NCBI GenBank assembly: GCA_020024265.1
Contig: JAHHTW010000028.1
Coordinates: 1-23,947, forward strand
Origin: Anaerotignum sp.
GTDB lineage: Bacteria > Bacillota > Clostridia > Lachnospirales > Anaerotignaceae
Length of the DNA stretch: 23,947 bases
Direction: 5' to 3'
Part shown: positions 1-7,324 of the stretch, piece after piece
Position numbering within the stretch: the stretch's first letter is position 1
Layout: the number at the start of each line of letters is the position of its first letter
Position numbers and translations under genes: made by a program
The notes under the pieces: model-generated
Database searches by the model: none
Told to the model about the DNA's origin: nothing
What the model saw: the letters and a program-made list of their open reading frames with translations, nothing else

Positions 1-54
1 GAGAGCATCTGCCTTACAAGCAGAGGGTCACAGGTTCGAGCCCTGTAACTTCCA
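1..54 (+). tRNA. tRNA-Val (anticodon UAC), 5' end missing
   Basis: The window opens inside a tRNA. The anticodon stem TCTGC/GCAGA encloses the loop CTTACAA, giving anticodon TAC, which reads valine codons. The T arm ACAGG-TTCGAGC-CCTGT and the 3' acceptor strand AACTTCC with discriminator A follow. The 5' acceptor strand and most of the D arm lie before base 1. CCA is not encoded. A run of nine T at 55-63 follows directly and probably helps end transcription. Confidence 0.9.
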
Positions 55-93
55 TTTTTTTTTGCAGTTTTTTGGAAAACCGTAAAAAATGTC

Positions 94-122
94 TTGCTTT
101 TTGTGGCAGGATATGATAGTAT
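94..122 (+). promoter_or_regulatory. Promoter of the rpsF-ssb-rpsR operon
   Basis: A -35 like TTGCTT (94-99) lies 17 bp before a -10 TAGTAT (117-122), which carries an extended TG motif just upstream. This implies a leader of about 90 nt before rpsF. In many bacteria rpsF leaders bind the S6:S18 complex for feedback control, but I could not assign that fold here with confidence. Confidence 0.5.
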
Positions 123-216
123 ATCGGAGTATGACATTTTGTCTATACTGTAAATGATCCTTGCTCTTTCTCATAGTCGGAAAGGGCCATATGTCCAAAA
201 GGAGGTGTAATCTGAG

Positions 217-504
217 ATGAACAAATACGAATTGGCATTGGTATTGCATCCTACACTCGATGAAGAAAGCAAAGCAGCGGAAGTTGCAAATGTGCAGGCT
301 GTGCTGGAAAGATTCGGCGCAAAAATCGAAAAAGTAGATGATTGGGGTAAGAGAAAGCTCGCTTACGAAATCCAGAAAGTAAACGAAGGTTTCTTCAGCT
401 TCACAACATTCGAAGCTCCTGCATCCGCTCCTGCAGAAATCGAAGCTCGTATGCGTATTATGGAAAACGTTCTGCGTTACCTGATTGTAAGAAAGGAAGC
501 GTAA
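217..504 (+). CDS. rpsF: 30S ribosomal protein bS6
   Basis: This 95-residue protein is bS6, a small-subunit protein that pairs with bS18 on the 16S rRNA platform. The N-terminal MNKYELALVLHP, the WGKRKLAYEI stretch near residues 43-52 and the ENVLRYLIV segment near the C-terminus are typical, and the length matches the family. The start is fixed by a strong AAGGAGGTG site at about 199-207. It is first in the rpsF-ssb-rpsR operon, 23 bp before ssb. No unusual residues were seen. Confidence 0.97.
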   Translation: MNKYELALVLHPTLDEESKAAEVANVQAVLERFGAKIEKVDDWGKRKLAYEIQKVNEGFFSFTTFEAPASAPAEIEARMRIMENVLRYLIVRKEA

Positions 505-527
505 GAGCGTAGTTAAGGAGGGTTTTT

Positions 528-998
528 ATGAACAAAGTAATGTTGCTTGGCAGATTGACAAGAGATCCAGAAGTGCGTTACAGCCAAGGCAGTGAGCCTG
601 TGGCAGTTGCAAGATATACTTTGGCCGTAAACCGTCGCTTCAAACGCGCAGGCGAACCCGATGCTGACTTTATCCCATGCGTTGTTTTTGGGAAAAGCGG
701 CGAATTTGCAGAAAAATATTTCAAAAAAGGTCAGATGGTCGCTGTTGTCGGACGTTTACAGGTACGTTCCTGGGACGACAACGAAGGGAAAAAACATTGG
801 AGTACAGAGGTTGTGATTGAAGAACAGCATTTTGCAGAAAGCAAAGCTTCCTTTGAACAGAACCAGCATCATTCCGCACCTGCACCCACTCCCGCTCCTG
901 CGCCTCAAGCAGCTGCGCCGCAGCCACAAGGCAGTATGGATAACGGTGGTTTTTATCCCATCAACGAGAGCATCGAAGATGACGATCTGCCCTTCTAA
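528..998 (+). CDS. ssb: Single-stranded DNA-binding protein
   Basis: This 156-residue SSB protects single-stranded DNA and recruits replication and repair proteins. The OB fold covers roughly residues 1-105, opening MNKVMLLGRLTRDPEVRY. A flexible Pro/Ala/Gln-rich linker (about 115-135) follows, then the acidic tip ending DDDLPF that binds partner proteins. The start has a good site (TTAAGGAGGG, about 513-522). It lies between rpsF and rpsR, the classic order in Gram-positive bacteria, where one transcript supplies all three. It looks like the housekeeping SsbA type rather than a plasmid or phage copy, because of the operon position and the intact acidic tail. Confidence 0.96.
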   Translation: MNKVMLLGRLTRDPEVRYSQGSEPVAVARYTLAVNRRFKRAGEPDADFIPCVVFGKSGEFAEKYFKKGQMVAVVGRLQVRSWDDNEGKKHWSTEVVIEEQHFAESKASFEQNQHHSAPAPTPAPAPQAAAPQPQGSMDNGGFYPINESIEDDDLPF

Positions 999-1055
999 AG
1001 AGATTTTCCAATATGGGGATTTCTCAAAAAGCTTTCAGAAAAGGAGGATTGCAAC

Positions 1056-1286
1056 ATGATTCAGAAAAAGCGTGGCCGCAGAAAAAAACGTGTATGCCAG
1101 TGCTGTGCAGATAAAGTAACAACCATTGATTACAAAGATGTAAGCAAGCTGAGAAGATATGTTTCCGAAAGAGGCAAAATCCTTCCCAGAAGAATTACAG
1201 GCAACTGCGCAAAGCACCAGAGAGCGCTGACAACAGCAATCAAAAGAGCAAGACACGTTGCACTGATGCCCTATACACAGGACTAA
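1056..1286 (+). CDS. rpsR: 30S ribosomal protein bS18, zinc-binding type
   Basis: This 76-residue protein is bS18, the partner of bS6 in the 30S platform. The core IDYKDV...SERGKILPRRITG...CAKHQRALTTAIKRARHVALMPY is characteristic. Cys14 and Cys17 near the N-terminus and Cys51/His54 (CAKH) form a likely zinc site, so this is the cysteine-containing (C+) form, not the zinc-independent paralogue. An AAGGAGG site sits at 1041-1047. It is the last gene of the operon and is followed directly by a terminator hairpin. Confidence 0.97.
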   Translation: MIQKKRGRRKKRVCQCCADKVTTIDYKDVSKLRRYVSERGKILPRRITGNCAKHQRALTTAIKRARHVALMPYTQD

Positions 1287-1296
1287 TCACAAAACC

Positions 1297-1332
1297 AGAA
1301 CCCCTTACCACAATTGGTATGGGGTTCTTTTT
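1297..1332. terminator. Terminator after rpsR, probably bidirectional
   Basis: AGAACCCCTTACCA pairs with TGGTATGGGGTTCT across a CAAT loop, with one mismatch, and is followed by a T run at 1328-1332. It ends the rpsF operon. On the other strand it lies just past the stop of the converging Noc-like gene and may serve both. Confidence 0.85.
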
Positions 1333-1347
1333 CATATCCGCCAAAAC

Positions 1348-2193
1348 TCAGCTCGGCTGCATCCCCTGTTTGTTTAGTTCAATGGTAATTCTCCAGCCGT
1401 CCTCGTTCTCCTCCTCTGCCCATTGTGCCTCTCCGCCCGCACGCCGTACCAGCTCAATTGCCTGTTTGAGTGTATTGCGAAATAATCTTGCATCCTTTAC
1501 CACCTGTTTTTCTTTTTGTGCGGTATGTATTGGCAAGCGGAAACAGAGATTTTGCAGCACCTCATCCACAAAAGCTTCTGTCTGATATGCCGTCAAGTCC
1601 TTACGTATGATTTGTTCCAATACCAACATTCTGGTATGGTCATCCGGCAAACGCAGCAATGCCCGTGCATGACGCATGGTATACGCATTCTCCACCAAAA
1701 GTCTGCGAATGGGTTCCTCCAGCTTTAATATGCGCAAACAATCGCTGATATGCATTTTGCTTTTTCCGATTTTTTTTGCAATTTCTTCGATAGACAGTCC
1801 ATAATCCTGCATCAATGCTTGATACCCCTCTGCCTCCTCCAAAAATGTCAACGGCTTTTGCTGTAAATTTTCCGTCAATATCCAAATTGCACTCTCCTGC
1901 TCACTGACGTGTACCACACGCACAGGTACACGTTCCAACCCTGCCATTTCTGCCGCACGCAGCCTTCTCTCCCCTGCCACCAGCTCATAACAGCACAGCC
2001 CCATTCTGCGTACCAACATGGGCTCCAGCATACCATACACTTGTAATGAGGCAGAAAGCTCCTCCAAACTGCTGCGCTGAAAATACCTTCGTGGTTGATA
2101 CGGATTTGTACGAATTTGTGAAAGTGGTATCTGTACGATATTTTCTGTCCGCTCTTTTTTCCATCGAAATTCTGATAATTTACTGGCTCTCAT
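1348..2193 (-). CDS. noc: ParB-family DNA-binding protein, Noc-like
   Basis: This 281-residue protein has the ParB/Noc layout: an N-terminal ParB/Spo0J nuclease-like (CTPase) domain with the NPYQPR motif near 30-35 and GERRLRA at 74-80, TENLQ at about 107-111, a helix-turn-helix near 133-155, and a C-terminal dimerisation domain. The C-terminal half (DARLFRNTLKQAIELV and WRITIEL) resembles Noc, the nucleoid occlusion factor, more than Spo0J. The site AAGGAGTG, seven bases before the ATG, fixes the start. There is no ParA next to it. Noc and rpsF-ssb-rpsR both lie near oriC in Bacillus, so the context agrees. The N-terminal membrane-targeting helix of Noc is not obvious, and recognition-helix residues differ from those I remember for either Noc or ParB, so a ParB-like role remains possible. 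Confidence 0.82.
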   Translation of the reverse strand: MRASKLSEFRWKKERTENIVQIPLSQIRTNPYQPRRYFQRSSLEELSASLQVYGMLEPMLVRRMGLCCYELVAGERRLRAAEMAGLERVPVRVVHVSEQESAIWILTENLQQKPLTFLEEAEGYQALMQDYGLSIEEIAKKIGKSKMHISDCLRILKLEEPIRRLLVENAYTMRHARALLRLPDDHTRMLVLEQIIRKDLTAYQTEAFVDEVLQNLCFRLPIHTAQKEKQVVKDARLFRNTLKQAIELVRRAGGEAQWAEEENEDGWRITIELNKQGMQPS

Positions 2194-2250
2194 ACGGTTA
2201 CACTCCTTTTTTTGTCACGCTCTGAAATTGGAAAGATCTCTTTTTCTTCA

Positions 2251-2280
2251 TTTTAACACGCCAAATCCCTGTTTTTTCAA
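2251..2280 (-). promoter_or_regulatory. Possible promoter of the Noc-like gene
   Basis: On the minus strand a -35 like TTGAAA (2275-2280) lies 18 bp before TTAAAA (2251-2256), about 55 bp upstream of the start codon. The match is moderate. Confidence 0.35.
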
Positions 2281-2359
2281 AAATCGTACAACAAAAATAT
2301 CATGCCTTCGACAGCATTACCACTTTTTCCACGATACCCACAAAAATTTATAAAAGAGA

Positions 2360-2388
2360 TTGACATGTATGCCATTCAATGAAACAAT
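2360..2388 (+). promoter_or_regulatory. Possible promoter of the M20 amidohydrolase
   Basis: A perfect -35 TTGACA (2360-2365) lies 17 bp before a weak -10 AACAAT (2383-2388), 26 bp upstream of the first start codon. Confidence 0.45.
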
Positions 2389-2414
2389 AAAGAGAACCAT
2401 CAGAAAAGGAGAGA

Positions 2415-3572
2415 ATGATATATATGGATACTTATTTTCTAAATTTACAGCAGGAGCTGACAGAAATTTATCATCACCTGCACAAAATACCGGAAATTGG
2501 GCTGCAAGAGTATAAAACATCCGCATACATCTGTCAAAAGCTCACAGAATTTGGCATCAGTCCTCTGGAACACTGGTTGGATACCGGCGTGGTTGCTGTC
2601 ATCAAAGGAAATGGCAATGCGCCTGCGGTTGCCTTTCGTGCAGATATGGATGCACTGCCTGTACAAGAGGAAAGCAGCTGTGACTTCACTTCCTGCCATA
2701 GTGGCTATATGCATGCCTGTGGGCATGATGGACATACTGCCATGTTGCTTGGCTTTGCCAAATATCTCCACGACTACCAAGACCGGCTCAAGGGGGATGT
2801 GGTATTGATTTTCCAACCGGCAGAGGAAGGTCCGGGAGGTGCAAAATTGCTTGTGGATGCCGGGCTGTTTGAAAAACATCCCGTTCGCTGTATCATCGGC
2901 TGCCATATTTTCCCACAGATTCCACAAGGCAAGATTGGATGTCGCAAAGGTGCCATGATGGCACGCAATGGAGAAGTAGACATTCATATCTATGGGCAAA
3001 GCGCTCATGGTGCACAGCCACAGCTTGGATATGATGCGGTATTGGCTGCTGGTGCAGTCATTACAGGACTGCATACCATACTCTCTCGCAATGTATCTCC
3101 ATTGGACAACGGTGTACTGACATTCGGTTCCATTCATGGCGGAGAAGCCTGCAATATCATTGCAAAAGAAGTTATTTTGAAAGGGACAATGCGTGCCTTC
3201 AGCGACACCACGTATGATATTATGGTAAAACGCATACAGGAAACCGCTTCCGGTATCGCTGCCGGCTATGGGTGTCGTGCAAAAGCTGTATTCCGTCACA
3301 TGTATCGAGTGGTAGACAATGACCCTGCTCTTGTTGCATTGTTGGAGGAGGTTGCCGGTGCGCATTACGAAGAAACACCACCCTATATGCTGGCAGAGGA
3401 TTTTTCACTTTATATGCAGGAAATTCCGGGGATGTTCTTCTTCCTTGGAAGCGGAAATCCGCAAAAAGGCTATACCCACTCTTTGCATAGTGCCTCCTTC
3501 CGCTTTGATGAGGAAATACTCTCTCTTGGTGTTGCCACATATGCCGGACTTTTGGAAAAATTACAAAAATAA
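2415..3572 (+). CDS. M20 family metallopeptidase / amidohydrolase (N-acyl amino acid hydrolase type)
   Basis: This 385-residue protein belongs to the M20D amidohydrolases, which remove acyl groups from amino acids (aminoacylase, hippurate hydrolase, N-acetyl-diaminopimelate deacetylase). Visible motifs are the HLHKIPE region near 21-27, HACGHDGHTAM at 100-110 with metal-binding Cys102 and His104, the catalytic FQPAEEGPGG (Glu137/Glu138), His164 in GCHIFP, a dimerisation lid near 190-300, and a late His in THSLHS. The substrate cannot be told from sequence. The gene stands alone between its own promoter and terminator. The first ATG (2415) lies only about 3 nt from the GGAG site and the ATG at 2424 about 12 nt, so the start is uncertain by three codons. 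Confidence 0.92.
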   Translation: MIYMDTYFLNLQQELTEIYHHLHKIPEIGLQEYKTSAYICQKLTEFGISPLEHWLDTGVVAVIKGNGNAPAVAFRADMDALPVQEESSCDFTSCHSGYMHACGHDGHTAMLLGFAKYLHDYQDRLKGDVVLIFQPAEEGPGGAKLLVDAGLFEKHPVRCIIGCHIFPQIPQGKIGCRKGAMMARNGEVDIHIYGQSAHGAQPQLGYDAVLAAGAVITGLHTILSRNVSPLDNGVLTFGSIHGGEACNIIAKEVILKGTMRAFSDTTYDIMVKRIQETASGIAAGYGCRAKAVFRHMYRVVDNDPALVALLEEVAGAHYEETPPYMLAEDFSLYMQEIPGMFFFLGSGNPQKGYTHSLHSASFRFDEEILSLGVATYAGLLEKLQK

Positions 3573-3606
3573 AAACCAAATATTTTCGTATTGGAGCATT
3601 TTTGAA

Positions 3607-3653
3607 AAAAACTGGCATCTGCAAAAGAGTTCTCTTGCAAATGCCAGTTTTTT
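3607..3653. terminator. Strong intrinsic terminator between convergent genes
   Basis: AAAACTGGCAT...TGCAA pairs with TTGCA..ATGCCAGTTTT around a short loop, with a small bulge, and ends in a T run at 3648-3653. It follows the M20 stop by 35 bp. The A-rich left arm would give a U tract for the converging methylase gene as well. Confidence 0.85.
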
Positions 3654-3675
3654 GGTATTGTTTCTGATTTCCTGA

Positions 3676-4950
3676 TTATTCACTCAGCAAAACCGCCATA
3701 TGCGCCAATGAAGCGCTTTCATTTTCAAAAAATATCTCTTTCAATCGCTGATTTGTTTCTCTGCTGTGTAAAATTTCACGTGCAATCCATACAATCGCTT
3801 TGATCAGCTGTTCCTTCGGTTGCTCCCCATCCTCTGTACAACTGGTGATTGCTACAAAACGGAGCAGGCTGTAGAGATTACAAAATCCTACATATTCTTT
3901 CCACATATCCTCTTTGGAAGACAATATTGGTAAGCTATAATGGAAAAATAAAGATACCATAATATTTTCAAAGAAATATTCCATATCACCAAAAGTCTGT
4001 AGAAATCTTTTTTTGCATTGCTGATAAAACGGAAGATTGATGCTAATGCCATCATTCTCTTCCTCTTCTGATTCTGTATGACATAGAAATTTACTTAAAA
4101 GCTTCTTATGATATTCTTCTAATACGGAATTTTTAGAGTTGAGGGCTGGCTGTATCAGTATTTGCATATTTTGTGCAACATATTTTTTCGTCATATCTTC
4201 TGTTGTTTGACACAAACCTTGAGATAATTCTAGCAACGCAGCACTTTGTATGGCTTGCTCTGTTTCTATACACCATTGTGGAACCTTCGCAACATCAAAA
4301 GGCAATTTTTGTAAAAATAAACCCATCAGCAGAATACGTTGTCTCACCGGAAAACGTCTGTCTTGCAATAAATCAATGCACAAAGAACGAATTTCCTGAA
4401 AATACAAATTGGGTGAAGATGTACTGCAGCTTCCAATCATTTTCTCACTTTGCGGGAGCTCGTCTGAAACAAAATCAATCCCTTCCGGTAAATCCCATAA
4501 AAGTTCCAATACCGCTTCACATCCCAGTGTCAAAGAATGCTCCAAATATCCGGAATATACAGCATTTTCAGCACGTGGAAATTTTTTGCATACCTTTGGC
4601 AATGCTTCAAATCCGCACTCGATTTGTAGGCTGCAAAGACCTTCTTCCGTACACAAAGGACAACATTGATTTTCATTGCAATTTATTTCCGCATAGAAAT
4701 CTTCGCTTGGTCCATTTTTGATTCTATGCAATGCTTTTTTGATTTTTTGATTAAATTCTTCTGAACCACGTTGGCTGCGCATTTTCAAATAATCCTTGCG
4801 ATTCATCGTAATGCCCCAACCTGCACAACAAGTCACTTTACAATCTTGCGCTTTACATTGGAACTCATCATAATACTTTGGACGCAGATTATAATTTACA
4901 GGAAACTGCTTGATGGTATTTTCATTGTTTCCATTTTTATTGATTTCCAT
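3676..4950 (-). CDS. FliB-like lysine-N-methylase, copy A
   Basis: The protein has 424 residues from the preferred ATG at 4950. It matches the flagellin lysine-N-methylase (FliB) family, which methylates lysine side chains of surface-exposed flagellin and carries a cysteine-cluster domain. The N-terminal third holds Cys32, Cys37, Cys41-Cys42 (CCAGWG), then Cys97, Cys100, Cys106, Cys112 and Cys121 in the pattern CPLC..GLC.LQ...CG...LP..C..FPR. The rest is mainly helical with no motif I can name. An in-frame ATG at 4971 abuts a weak site, while AAGGGAAG stands about 10 nt before 4950, so the later start is preferred. A close paralogue lies just upstream in tandem. No flagellar gene is visible, so the substrate is open and another protein target is possible. 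Confidence 0.8.
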   Translation of the reverse strand: MEINKNGNNENTIKQFPVNYNLRPKYYDEFQCKAQDCKVTCCAGWGITMNRKDYLKMRSQRGSEEFNQKIKKALHRIKNGPSEDFYAEINCNENQCCPLCTEEGLCSLQIECGFEALPKVCKKFPRAENAVYSGYLEHSLTLGCEAVLELLWDLPEGIDFVSDELPQSEKMIGSCSTSSPNLYFQEIRSLCIDLLQDRRFPVRQRILLMGLFLQKLPFDVAKVPQWCIETEQAIQSAALLELSQGLCQTTEDMTKKYVAQNMQILIQPALNSKNSVLEEYHKKLLSKFLCHTESEEEENDGISINLPFYQQCKKRFLQTFGDMEYFFENIMVSLFFHYSLPILSSKEDMWKEYVGFCNLYSLLRFVAITSCTEDGEQPKEQLIKAIVWIAREILHSRETNQRLKEIFFENESASLAHMAVLLSE

Positions 4951-4989
4951 AATAAAAATTCTTCCCTTCATTTCCTAAAATCTGGTTTC

Positions 4990-4998
4990 ATTATATCA
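4990..4998 (-). promoter_or_regulatory. Extended -10 promoter of copy A
   Basis: The minus strand reads TGATATAAT, a perfect -10 (4990-4995) with the extended TG motif, about 40 bp before the start codon at 4950. No good -35 is visible. The same block, slightly changed, stands before copy B, so the promoter was part of the duplicated unit. Confidence 0.55.
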
Positions 4999-5348
4999 TG
5001 TAAAACATCTTATATCCATGTTTATGTGGCATTTGCATTGATAAAAACATCATATCTTGCTATTTTTGAAATCCAAACCATGTATTAAGTACACATCTGC
5101 AACGGTGCATACTTTCAGAAATACAGAAGTATGATATCTATTTCTTCAACCACTATAAGAGAAACTTTTTCTGTCTTTTCTGACACAGTTTCCTGTCTTT
5201 TAAGAAATTCAGGAAACAAATCACTACCATACAACACACAGGAGCATTTTATTTGATGTCTTTTTATTGCTCTCTGTCAGACTAAAATTTTATCACATCT
5301 GCATATTATGGAACACAAAGCAAATTACCATTTCTCGTTTTAATTTTT
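4999..5348. other. AT-rich spacer between the two methylase genes
   Basis: I find no gene or convincing intrinsic terminator here. A 7-bp inverted repeat, CATACTT...AAGTATG around 5109-5134, is the only hairpin I noticed. It has no T run. Confidence 0.5.
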
Positions 5349-6617
5349 TCACTCACTCAGTAAAATTGCCATGTGCGCCAAGGTTGTACTTTTATTTTGA
5401 ACAAATAACTCCTTGAAATTTTGGATTGTCTTGCTGCTATGTAAAACCTCACGTGCAATAAATAATAATGTGTCTATCAACTGTTCTTTTGGATTTTCTG
5501 CATCTTCTGTACAACTGATTATCGCCATGAAACGAATACTGCTATAGATATTGCAAAAACTGATATACTCTTTCCACATATCCTCTTTGGACGATAGCGT
5601 CGGATGTTGCTGTTCGAAAAATAAAGATACCATAATATTTTCAAAGAAATATTCGATATCACCAAAATTATGTATAAATCTTTCTTTACATTGTTGATAA
5701 TATGCTATCTTCTTGCTAATACTGTTTTCTTCTTCTGATTCTGTATTGAGTAAGAATTGATTTAAGAGTTTCTTATGATACTTTTCTAATTTGGAATTTT
5801 GAGAATGTATGGATGCTTGCATCCAGATTTGTACATTTTGTGAAATATATTTTTGAGTCATATCTTCTGTTGTTTGACATAAAGTTTCAACCAATTCCGC
5901 GAAAGCAGCGCCTTTCATAATTGCTTCTGTTTCTGCACACCATTGTGAAATTTTCGCAATATCAAAAGGTAATTTTTGTAAAAAGAATCCCATCAACAGA
6001 ATCCGTTGTCTTACCAGAAAACGTCTGTCTTGCAATAAATCAATGCACAAAGAACGTATCTCCTGAAAATAAACATTTGGAATAGATATACGGCTACTTC
6101 CAATCATCTGCTCACTTTGGGGCAACTCGTCTAAAATAAAATCAATTCCTTCCGGTAAATCCCATAAAAGTTCTAATACTGCTTCACAACCAAATGACAA
6201 GGATCGTTCCAGATATCCGGAGTGAGCATATTTTTCAAAGCGAGGAAATGTTTTGCAAATCTGCGGCAATACTTCAAATCCACACTCGATTTGCAAGCCA
6301 CAAAGTCCTTCTTTTGTATACAAAGGACAATAATTTCTTTCATCATAACATATTTCTGCATAGAAATCTTCTTCTTGTCCATTTTTTATGAGACGCAATG
6401 CTTTTTTGATTTTTTGATTAAATTCTTCTGAACCACGTTGGCTGCGCATTTTCAAATAATCCGCACGATTCATTATGATACCCCAACCTGTACAACAAGT
6501 CACCCTGCAATCTTGCGCTTTACATTGGAAGTCATTATAATATTTTGGACGCAAATTATAATTAATTGGAAACTGCTTAATGGTATTCCCATTGTTTCCA
6601 TTTTCATTGATTTCCAT
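5349..6617 (-). CDS. FliB-like lysine-N-methylase, copy B
   Basis: The protein has 422 residues from the preferred ATG at 6617 and is a paralogue of the next gene downstream. The first 130 residues are nearly identical to copy A, including NYNLRPKYY, the CCTGWG cluster (Cys41-Cys42) and Cys97, Cys106, Cys112 and Cys121. Cys100 of copy A is Tyr100 here (CPLY). The central and C-terminal parts differ more, especially around residues 225-300. The family (FliB) methylates flagellin lysines, and the cysteines probably hold a metal cluster. An in-frame ATG at 6638 exists, but AAAGGAAG about 10 nt before 6617 favours the shorter form, exactly as in copy A. A promoter precedes it. The function is inferred from family only, as no flagellin gene is in view. 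Confidence 0.8.
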   Translation of the reverse strand: MEINENGNNGNTIKQFPINYNLRPKYYNDFQCKAQDCRVTCCTGWGIIMNRADYLKMRSQRGSEEFNQKIKKALRLIKNGQEEDFYAEICYDERNYCPLYTKEGLCGLQIECGFEVLPQICKTFPRFEKYAHSGYLERSLSFGCEAVLELLWDLPEGIDFILDELPQSEQMIGSSRISIPNVYFQEIRSLCIDLLQDRRFLVRQRILLMGFFLQKLPFDIAKISQWCAETEAIMKGAAFAELVETLCQTTEDMTQKYISQNVQIWMQASIHSQNSKLEKYHKKLLNQFLLNTESEEENSISKKIAYYQQCKERFIHNFGDIEYFFENIMVSLFFEQQHPTLSSKEDMWKEYISFCNIYSSIRFMAIISCTEDAENPKEQLIDTLLFIAREVLHSSKTIQNFKELFVQNKSTTLAHMAILLSE

Positions 6618-6660
6618 AATAAAAATTCTTCCTTTCATTATTTCCTAAAATATGGTTTTT

Positions 6661-6689
6661 ATTGTATCATGTATTGATTCTTTCATCAA
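6661..6689 (-). promoter_or_regulatory. Promoter of copy B
   Basis: On the minus strand TTGATG (6684-6689) lies 17 bp before TACAAT (6661-6666), which has an extended TG motif. It stands 44 bp before the start at 6617. Confidence 0.6.
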
Positions 6690-6950
6690 TACATATTTCC
6701 ATGAATTGACATAATATGACTATATATTACACCATATATCAAATATATGAAATTCGTCACCCAGAATCCAAAACTGGCGCATATTAGATCCAGAAACAAG
6801 ATAACGTCAAATGGTGCCGCTGCCTCAAGACAGAAAAAAATGAAAAATTCTGTAGAATTATGAATAAAGACAAAACATTTTAGAATAGAGAAGGGGGTAC
6901 TACGACATTTTCTGCAATTAACAGAAAGGAAGTGCGCATAAAAACGTCAA

Positions 6951-6979
6951 ATACCATATGATCTGTGGGCATATGGTAT
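6951..6979. repeat. 10-bp perfect inverted repeat
   Basis: ATACCATATG and CATATGGTAT are exact reverse complements separated by nine bases. There is no T run on either side, so a terminator is unlikely. It could be an operator or the stem of a small RNA. Confidence 0.5.
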
Positions 6980-7210
6980 GATATTGCATTTCCATTACAT
7001 TCCAAGTTTTGAGTTTTCCAGGAGTGAATACTTTGATTTTGTGCATCCTCTGGTACAGTCAACGAGAAAGAACCCATCGGTAAAGGAGATTTGAGAACAT
7101 CAGAAATATTGCGACAACACATATGACGATCGAAGCATGTGGAAGTATATAAGAAGCAAAAGTATCCAACGAAAACAAAAGTGGCACCGCTGACGCTGTG
7201 CCACTGTGCG

Positions 7211-7249
7211 AAAAGCTTCCTCATAAGCCTTACCAAGAGGAGCTTTTTT
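7211..7249. terminator. Terminator-like hairpin beyond the serine operon
   Basis: AAAAGCTTCCTC pairs with GAGGAGCTTTT with one bulged base, followed on the plus strand by a T run. For the minus-strand serine operon it lies about 75 bp past the last stop, with only a short T run on that side. The plus-strand orientation is stronger although no plus-strand gene precedes it. Confidence 0.5.
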
Positions 7250-7324
7250 GTGCTGCACATACAAACTGAGACCGTACAATCACTTCCCATTTTGCTGCTT
7301 TTTCTTAATATGCTGCAATGCATA

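Larger units (their letters stand above)
6690..7324. other. Hairpin-rich non-coding stretch
   Basis: No reading frame here has a ribosome site and a recognisable product. It holds a 10-bp perfect inverted repeat (6951-6979), an 8-bp one containing GTGGCACCGC (7180-7205), and a terminator-like hairpin (7211-7249). A minus-strand frame around 7248-7100 reads KAPLGKAYEEAFRTVAQRQR and may be a decayed coding remnant or part of a dispersed repeat. Confidence 0.45.

Noticed and set aside
1348..2414. parS or Noc binding palindrome near the Noc-like gene
   Set aside because: I looked for TGTTTCACGTGAAACA- and ATTTCCCGGGAAAT-type sites and saw none.
2445..3365. Long minus-strand open frame opposite the M20 gene
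   Set aside because: It is antisense to a clear enzyme gene, Cys/His-rich with no known domain and no ribosome site.
7175..7250. T-box riboswitch
   Set aside because: Only the GTGGCACCGC core and a terminator are suggestive; no specifier stem and no target gene on that strand. It is kept as a finding, not a call.
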